This document shows positions 13,227 through 16,980 of a stretch of DNA of 16,980 bases, piece after piece (the stretch's first letter is position 1; every line of letters begins with the position of its first letter). The DNA comes from CAZVPF01 sp964628195 (lineage in GTDB: Bacteria > Planctomycetota > Phycisphaerae > Sedimentisphaerales > Anaerohalosphaeraceae): contig CAZVPF010000053.1 of assembly GCA_964628195.1 (NCBI GenBank), forward strand, positions 1 to 16,980. Direction: 5' to 3'. The notes beneath the pieces are model-generated. The model did no database searches and was not told where the DNA came from. It saw nothing but the letters and a program-made list of their open reading frames with translations. Position numbers and translations under genes: made by a program.

Positions 13227-13279
13227 TTGATTATAATTACGATAAAGGATATTATACAGTTTTAAATAACTTTTTTGAA
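13227..13279. promoter_or_regulatory. overlapping divergent promoters sharing a symmetric -10
   Basis: On the + strand, TTGATT (13227-13232), 17 nt, TATTAT (13250-13255) would drive the small basic gene. On the - strand, TTCAAA (complement of 13274-13279), 17 nt, TATAAT (complement of 13251-13256) would drive the Cys-cluster gene. The two -10 elements overlap in the near-palindrome TATTATA at 13250-13256. Polymerase could start in either direction from this site but not in both at once. Confidence 0.5.
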
Positions 13280-13307
13280 GTAAAGAATAGTTTTTTGGAG
13301 TTTTAGT

Positions 13308-13388
13308 ATGGCCAAACCGAGACGCAGAAGGAAAGTCGGCAGCAAGAAGAGACGGGCCCGCTGGAAGGTTCGTAACAAGATCGCATAA
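13308..13388 (+). CDS. 26-residue, very basic small protein (candidate ribosomal mini-protein)
   Basis: ATG 13308 to TAA 13386-13388 encodes 26 residues, of which 14 are Arg or Lys; it starts MAKPRRRRKVGSKKRRARWK. GGAG (13297-13300) lies 7 nt before the ATG and a plausible promoter lies at 13227-13255, so the reading frame has its own expression signals. The composition and the RRRRKVGSKKRR core resemble tiny ribosome-associated proteins such as bS22 (AURKAIP1/COX24 type), bL37 and bTHX. I cannot assign it to any of them. It is followed after 75 nt by the corrinoid reactivation gene on the same strand. Association with rRNA is inference from charge. Confidence 0.7.
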   Translation: MAKPRRRRKVGSKKRRARWKVRNKIA

Positions 13389-13401
13389 TTTCCAGTTTAG
13401 A

Positions 13402-13427
13402 GGGTCGCTGACCAGCCGATTTTTTTA
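13402..13427 (+). terminator. weak possible terminator after the small basic gene
   Basis: GGTC-GCT-GACC forms a short 4-bp stem just after the small gene and is followed, past AGCCGA, by a TTTTTTT run. The stem is too short for a confident call, so some read-through into the next gene at 13464 is likely. Confidence 0.25.
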
Positions 13428-13463
13428 CGCGCGCCCGGTGCGCCTTGATTTTGGGTATTTACT

Positions 13464-15263
13464 ATGAAGCAGTGCAGCGTAAGGTTCGAGCCCGATGGCA
13501 AGACGGTAACAGTTCATTCCGGTGACACAATTCTTGAAGCAGCGGGTCTTGCGGGGATAATCATCAATACACCGTGCGGGGGCAAGGGTACATGCGGCAA
13601 GTGCGCGGTTGTGCTCAAGCCGGGCGGAGAAAAAGTTTACGCCTGTCAGTACAAGGTTGAAAACGATATCGCAGTCGAGGTGCCGAAAGAGTCCAGGTTC
13701 TTCCAGCAGAAGATACTCGAACACGGTATCGAGAATCAGATCCAGGTCAGCCCGAGCATTACGAAGGTTTATATCGGTCAGTTTCCGGGCACAGCCGGGG
13801 AGCTTGCTGCGCATCTTGATAAGGTAAGCGCAGAGTCGCTTGAATCCGAAACCGAACGCATTGGCAAACGACTGGCTGAGCTGAAGCCGGAATTTGCGGA
13901 TAATGGTGTTACCGCGGTTCTGCATAAGGTTTTTGACGGGGACGGCTGTGCAGAGGACAACGATGAGTATAAAGTGCTTTGTATCGAGGGCGGGGACAGC
14001 CGGGACGGGCTTTACGGTGTTGCGGTTGACATAGGAACCACCACTGTTGTTGCCAGGCTTATCGATATGCGCGACGGGACGAGCAGGGCTACGGCGGCTA
14101 TGTCCAACCCGCAGATAAAATTCGGCGATGACGTGGTTGCCCGCATATCCCACGCAGCCGAGGAGGGGGGCTATGGCGAACTGCATGACACGATAATCGC
14201 CGGGCTTAACGAGCTTATCTCCAGGCTTTGTAAGGAGGTTGGTGTGCCTGCGGAGAATATTTATGAGCTTACGGCGGCGGGGAATACCACGATGAGCCAC
14301 CTGTTTCTCGGGTTCCCGGTAGAGCAGCTCGGTCAGGCGCCATACCACGCGTATTCAACCAAGTCCGAGGACCGCAACGCCTGGGAGATGGGCATCCTGA
14401 TAAACCCGTGCGGCAACGTTCACGTGATAGAGAACATTGCCGGTTTTGTCGGTTCGGACACCACTGCTGTGGCTGTTGCGGTTGATATTGAAAAGGTTGA
14501 CAAGACAACGCTTATCGTGGACATCGGCACCAACGGTGAGCTTATTCTAAAGGCCGGCGGCAAGATGTACTCGGCAAGCTGCGCGGCGGGCCCGGCCCTT
14601 GAGGGAGCAAGAATAAGCCAGGGCAGCAGGGCTGTTGAAGGGTCTATCGAAAAGGTCCGGGTGGAAGATGAGGACATAGTTATCGACACTATCGGAGGGG
14701 GGCAGGCGGTCAGCATCTGCGGAAGCGGGCTTATAGACCTCATGGCTGTTCTGGTGGAGCTTGGAATTGTCGAGGCAAGCGGGCGGATGGTAACGGCTGA
14801 TGAAATGCAGGGCAAGCTGGGCGAGAAGATACTGGCACGTCTTTGCGAAGTAAACGGCGAGCCGGCGTTTCTTGTCGCGGGCTCAGCGGGGGGCCAGGCG
14901 GTCTACTTTACCCAGAAGGACGTTCGCGAGACGCAGCTTTCCAAGGCGGCGATCCGGGCGGGGATAAAACTGCTCCAGGCCGAAGCGGGGATCGGCGATG
15001 ATGAGCTTGACCAGGTGCTTCTGGCAGGGGCGTTCGGTAATTACATTCGCAGGAGCAGCGCATGCAGAATAGGGCTGCTGCCGGATATTCAACACGAAAA
15101 GATCGTCTACATAGGCAACGCCGCATCGAGCGGTGCGCAGATGGTGCTGCTGAGCAGCTCGTGCAGACGAATGGCGTGCAGGGTGGTCTCGGAGATCGAG
15201 TATATAGAAATAGCGCACAAACCCGACTTCCAGATGGTGTTCGCCGAGTGTTTGATGTTTTAA
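13464..15263 (+). CDS. RACo/RamA-type reductive activator of corrinoid proteins (2Fe-2S plus ASKHA, DUF4445)
   Basis: Proteins of this family use ATP to drive re-reduction of an inactivated Co(II) corrinoid on methyltransferases. The 599-residue protein starts with a plant-type [2Fe-2S] ferredoxin domain whose ligands are Cys38, Cys44, Cys47 and Cys61 (PCGGKGTCGKC, then YACQ). A linker follows, then a large ASKHA ATPase-like region: AVDIGTTTVVARL (about 187-199), MSNPQIKFGDDVVARI, LTAAGNTTMSHLFLG, LIVDIGTNGELIL, SCAAGPALEGARI, SICGSGLIDL and LLAGAFGNYI. The order matches RACo-type activators that carry a 2Fe-2S cluster rather than the 4Fe-4S of RamA. No corrinoid protein or methyltransferase gene is nearby, so the partner is unknown. 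The Shine-Dalgarno site is weak. Confidence 0.92.
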   Translation: MKQCSVRFEPDGKTVTVHSGDTILEAAGLAGIIINTPCGGKGTCGKCAVVLKPGGEKVYACQYKVENDIAVEVPKESRFFQQKILEHGIENQIQVSPSITKVYIGQFPGTAGELAAHLDKVSAESLESETERIGKRLAELKPEFADNGVTAVLHKVFDGDGCAEDNDEYKVLCIEGGDSRDGLYGVAVDIGTTTVVARLIDMRDGTSRATAAMSNPQIKFGDDVVARISHAAEEGGYGELHDTIIAGLNELISRLCKEVGVPAENIYELTAAGNTTMSHLFLGFPVEQLGQAPYHAYSTKSEDRNAWEMGILINPCGNVHVIENIAGFVGSDTTAVAVAVDIEKVDKTTLIVDIGTNGELILKAGGKMYSASCAAGPALEGARISQGSRAVEGSIEKVRVEDEDIVIDTIGGGQAVSICGSGLIDLMAVLVELGIVEASGRMVTADEMQGKLGEKILARLCEVNGEPAFLVAGSAGGQAVYFTQKDVRETQLSKAAIRAGIKLLQAEAGIGDDELDQVLLAGAFGNYIRRSSACRIGLLPDIQHEKIVYIGNAASSGAQMVLLSSSCRRMACRVVSEIEYIEIAHKPDFQMVFAECLMF

Positions 15264-15499
15264 GTGTCGAAGTTTATCGCCGGTCTGCCTGCATGTACCG
15301 GGCCAATCCGGCGGGTCCAGGCTGAAACAATTTTCGGAATTATCTTGTAATTGCCGTTATATGTGCTATTATCATTTCTTGTGCATTCAGAAAGCATATT
15401 AAGCAACCTGTCGAGAAAGTATCCTCACTTGTTCCCTTATGTGTAAAATGGCCGTTTGCCGTCTGAGCGCAAATTATAATTTTATTTAAGGAAAACGAA
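15264..15499 (+). promoter_or_regulatory. intergenic region with possible helicase promoter and long leader
   Basis: No ORF is apparent here. TTGTAA (15345-15350), 16 nt, TATTAT (15367-15372) is a plausible sigma-70 promoter, which would leave an untranslated leader of about 120 nt before the helicase ATG. AAGGA (15488-15492) is the ribosome-binding site. A perfect TATAAT at 15475-15480 lies too close to the ATG to serve. Long leaders are usual for cold-inducible RNA helicase genes, but no defined RNA element could be recognised. Confidence 0.35.
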
Positions 15500-16857
15500 A
15501 TGCCATTTAAGACAATGGGNNNNNNNNNNTGGGGCTTTCCGACCCGCTTGTTCAGGGTATCCTGGCTACCGGTTATACCGCCCCGACAGAAATTCAGTCC
15601 CAGGCGATACCGGCTATTTTAAGCGGAAAGGACATCATCGGCTGCGCCCAAACAGGCACGGGCAAGACCGCCGCCTTTGTGCTGCCTATACTCAATCGGC
15701 TGGAAACGGTGCCTCAAAAGACGAAAAAAAGGAAAACACGTGTTCTGGCGGTAACGCCTACACGCGAACTGGCGGTTCAGATCGAGCAATCCGTTCGCGG
15801 TTACGGGCGCTTTATGAAGCTCAAAACTATTGCCGTTTACGGCGGGACAAGAATTGAAAAACAGGTCGAATATCTCCGTCAGGGTGTCGATGTGGTTGTC
15901 GCCACTCCCGGGCGACTGCTTGATTTAATGCAGCGTAAAAGTATAGATCTGTCGGAGGTTGAGGTGCTGGTGCTTGACGAGGCCGACCGTATGTTTGATA
16001 TGGGTTTTATTAATGACATTCGCAAAATCGTCGAACCTATGCCCAAAGAACGACAGACGCTGCTGTTTTCGGCGACGATGCCCGAGGCAATACGAAAATT
16101 GACCGAAAGCATACAGCGCAGCCCCCAAATGATCCAGATCGGCCGTCAGCATAACCCGATAGAAAATATTATCCAGCATGTATTTCCTGTAGCTGCGGCC
16201 CAGAAGATGGATATGCTGCTGCACCTGCTTGACAGCAAAAACATGTACAGTGTGCTGGTGTTTTCGAGGACCCGCCGGGGAGCGGACCGCATTTGCAAGA
16301 AACTGACGCGGAGCGGGATCGAAGCGGTTGCTATCCACTCAAACCGAACACAGAATCAGCGGCTAAAGGCTTTGGATGGTTTCAAAAGAGGTCGATACCA
16401 GGTCATGGTTGCCACAGATATCGCCGCCCGGGGCATAGACATCCAGGGGATTTCTCATGTTGTGAACTTTGATGTGCCCGCATTCGCCGAGGACTATGTG
16501 CATCGGATCGGCAGGACAGGGCGGGCTAACGCAACCGGCGACGCCATAACATTTGTTTCGAAAGATGAAATTTTGAGCCTGCGCAAGATCGAAAGATTCA
16601 TCGAACGTAAGATCGAACCTACAATGATCGATGATTTTGAATACTCTGAACGTATAAACCTCAATGACGGCCCGAAGAGGAAGGGGAGCAAGCTGGAGAA
16701 GAAAGGCTCTGTGCAGCGCGGCCGAGCCGGGGTCAACAAGGCCGTTAATTCAAACAAAAAGAAGAAGCTTAAAGATAAGAAGCCATCCAGCGGCAAGCGA
16801 TACGGCGCGTCTAAACAGCGGAGTATGAAAAAGTCGGGGCGTGCAAAAAAGGGGTAG
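15500..16857 (+). CDS. DEAD-box ATP-dependent RNA helicase, RhlE type (interrupted by an assembly gap)
   Basis: The enzyme unwinds RNA duplexes in ribosome assembly or RNA decay. Once the 10-N run is resolved, the protein is 447 residues and starts MPFKTMGLSDP, like other RhlE proteins. Motifs in order are Q (GYTAPTEIQ, 20-28), I (AQTGTGKT, 45-52), Ia (TPTRELA), Ib (TPGRLLD), II (DEAD, 155-158), III (SAT, 186-188), IV (VLVFSRTRRGADR), V (ATDIAARGIDI) and VI (HRIGRTGRA). After the helicase core comes a Lys/Arg-rich tail (about the last 65 residues) that probably binds RNA. AAGGA precedes the ATG at 15500. As given, the N run puts the start in a different frame from the rest; an intact gene is the best reading. 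Confidence 0.93.
15520..15529. other. assembly gap of 10 N, probably an artifact over overlapping contig ends
   Basis: The base before the gap ends ...ACAATGGG and the base after it begins TGGGGCTTTCC. The two ends share TGGG. Collapsing the gap on this overlap gives ATGGGGCTTTCC, which restores one reading frame and the expected N-terminus of the helicase. Kept as written, the 10-N length shifts the frame, so it cannot be the true distance. Confidence 0.75.
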
Positions 16858-16860
16858 TAA

Positions 16861-16930
16861 ATAGGTTATAGGGGATAGGTTATAGGGGATAGGATATAGG
16901 AATCAGGGAACAGGCAATAGGCACCAGGGC
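16861..16930 (+). repeat. ten tandem heptanucleotide repeats (NNAGGNN)
   Basis: Directly after the helicase stop, 70 nt divide exactly into ten 7-mers, each with AGG at positions 3-5. The first four alternate ATAGGTT, ATAGGGG, ATAGGTT, ATAGGGG; then come ATAGGAT, ATAGGAA, TCAGGGA, ACAGGCA, ATAGGCA and CCAGGGC. The copies decay from left to right. It resembles the short tandem heptanucleotide repeats known in cyanobacteria, but its role here is unknown. No spacers or protein-coding signs suggest a CRISPR array or a gene. Confidence 0.8.
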
Positions 16931-16980
16931 GTGTTGCCCAACTCATTCTTTACATTGTTTCTTTTTTAAATATAATTGGC
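16931..16980. other. AT-rich end of the window, no feature recognised
   Basis: These last 50 bases hold pyrimidine-rich and AT-rich sequence (TTTCTTTTTTAAATATAATT) with no hairpin before the T-run strong enough to be called a terminator and no open frame that can be assessed. Confidence 0.4.

Noticed and set aside
13425..14348. Long open frame on the - strand (307 codons) within the corrinoid activator gene
   Set aside because: It lies opposite a gene with clear ferredoxin and ASKHA motifs, shows no domain of its own, and has no ribosome-binding site. It is a shadow frame of GC-rich coding DNA.
15264..15330. GC-rich partial dyads after the corrinoid activator as a terminator
   Set aside because: No T-tract follows and the best stem is about 5 bp with a G-T pair.
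15679..15681. GTG as helicase start
   Set aside because: It lies after the Q motif and Walker A, both essential. The true start is at 15500 across the artifact gap.
16861..16930. CRISPR array
   Set aside because: The repeat unit is 7 nt with no spacers, and no cas genes are nearby.

Overview
The window looks like a chromosomal segment, joined from two contigs, of a Planctomycetota bacterium, most plausibly class Phycisphaerae. The clues are a secreted beta-propeller protein ending in a single dockerin-like motif (GDLNGDxxVNLxDL...WL), a fused AroD-AroE protein, and a basic-tailed ArgG and RhlE-type helicase. This assignment is inferred from protein features; no rRNA or tRNA gene is present to anchor it.

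Layout. Positions 1-76 may hold the tail of a gene entering from the left. Positions 77-3083 are visibly more AT-rich than the rest and carry a compact restriction-modification-repair cassette on the + strand: a C5-cytosine methyltransferase with an N-terminal B3/EcoRII-N-like domain, an HNH endonuclease with two tandem winged-helix-like repeats, and a Vsr T:G mismatch nicking enzyme. The genes overlap or abut, have one good promoter, and end in a bidirectional terminator shared with the next, convergent gene. Positions 3133-8836 form a - strand block read in the order redoxin, aroDE, argG, prepilin peptidase, OmpA-like lipoprotein. These are core metabolism and envelope genes. After a structured divergent intergenic region comes the secreted seven-bladed propeller protein (9121-10548, +) with a consensus sigma-70 promoter.

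Positions 10557-12716 (- strand) form a tight three-gene unit: an ECF sigma factor, a single-pass membrane protein in the anti-sigma position, and a secreted coiled-coil protein with an internal duplication. A nested dyad upstream could be its operator. Next come a small Cys-cluster protein (-) and a 26-codon, extremely basic peptide gene (+). They diverge from overlapping promoters that share a symmetric -10. A RACo/RamA-type corrinoid reactivation protein and an RhlE-like DEAD-box helicase follow on the + strand. The 10-N run inside the helicase start appears to be a scaffolding artifact: the flanking ends share TGGG, and merging them restores a continuous reading frame. The window closes with ten tandem heptanucleotide repeats (NNAGGNN).

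Most genes belong to recognisable families. The parts that look least described are the HNH nuclease with duplicated DNA-binding modules and its B3-fused methyltransferase, the ECF/membrane/coiled-coil unit, the tiny basic protein with its divergent symmetric promoter, and the alternative hairpins between the redoxin and propeller genes. All functional statements come from reading motifs by eye; no database search was possible.
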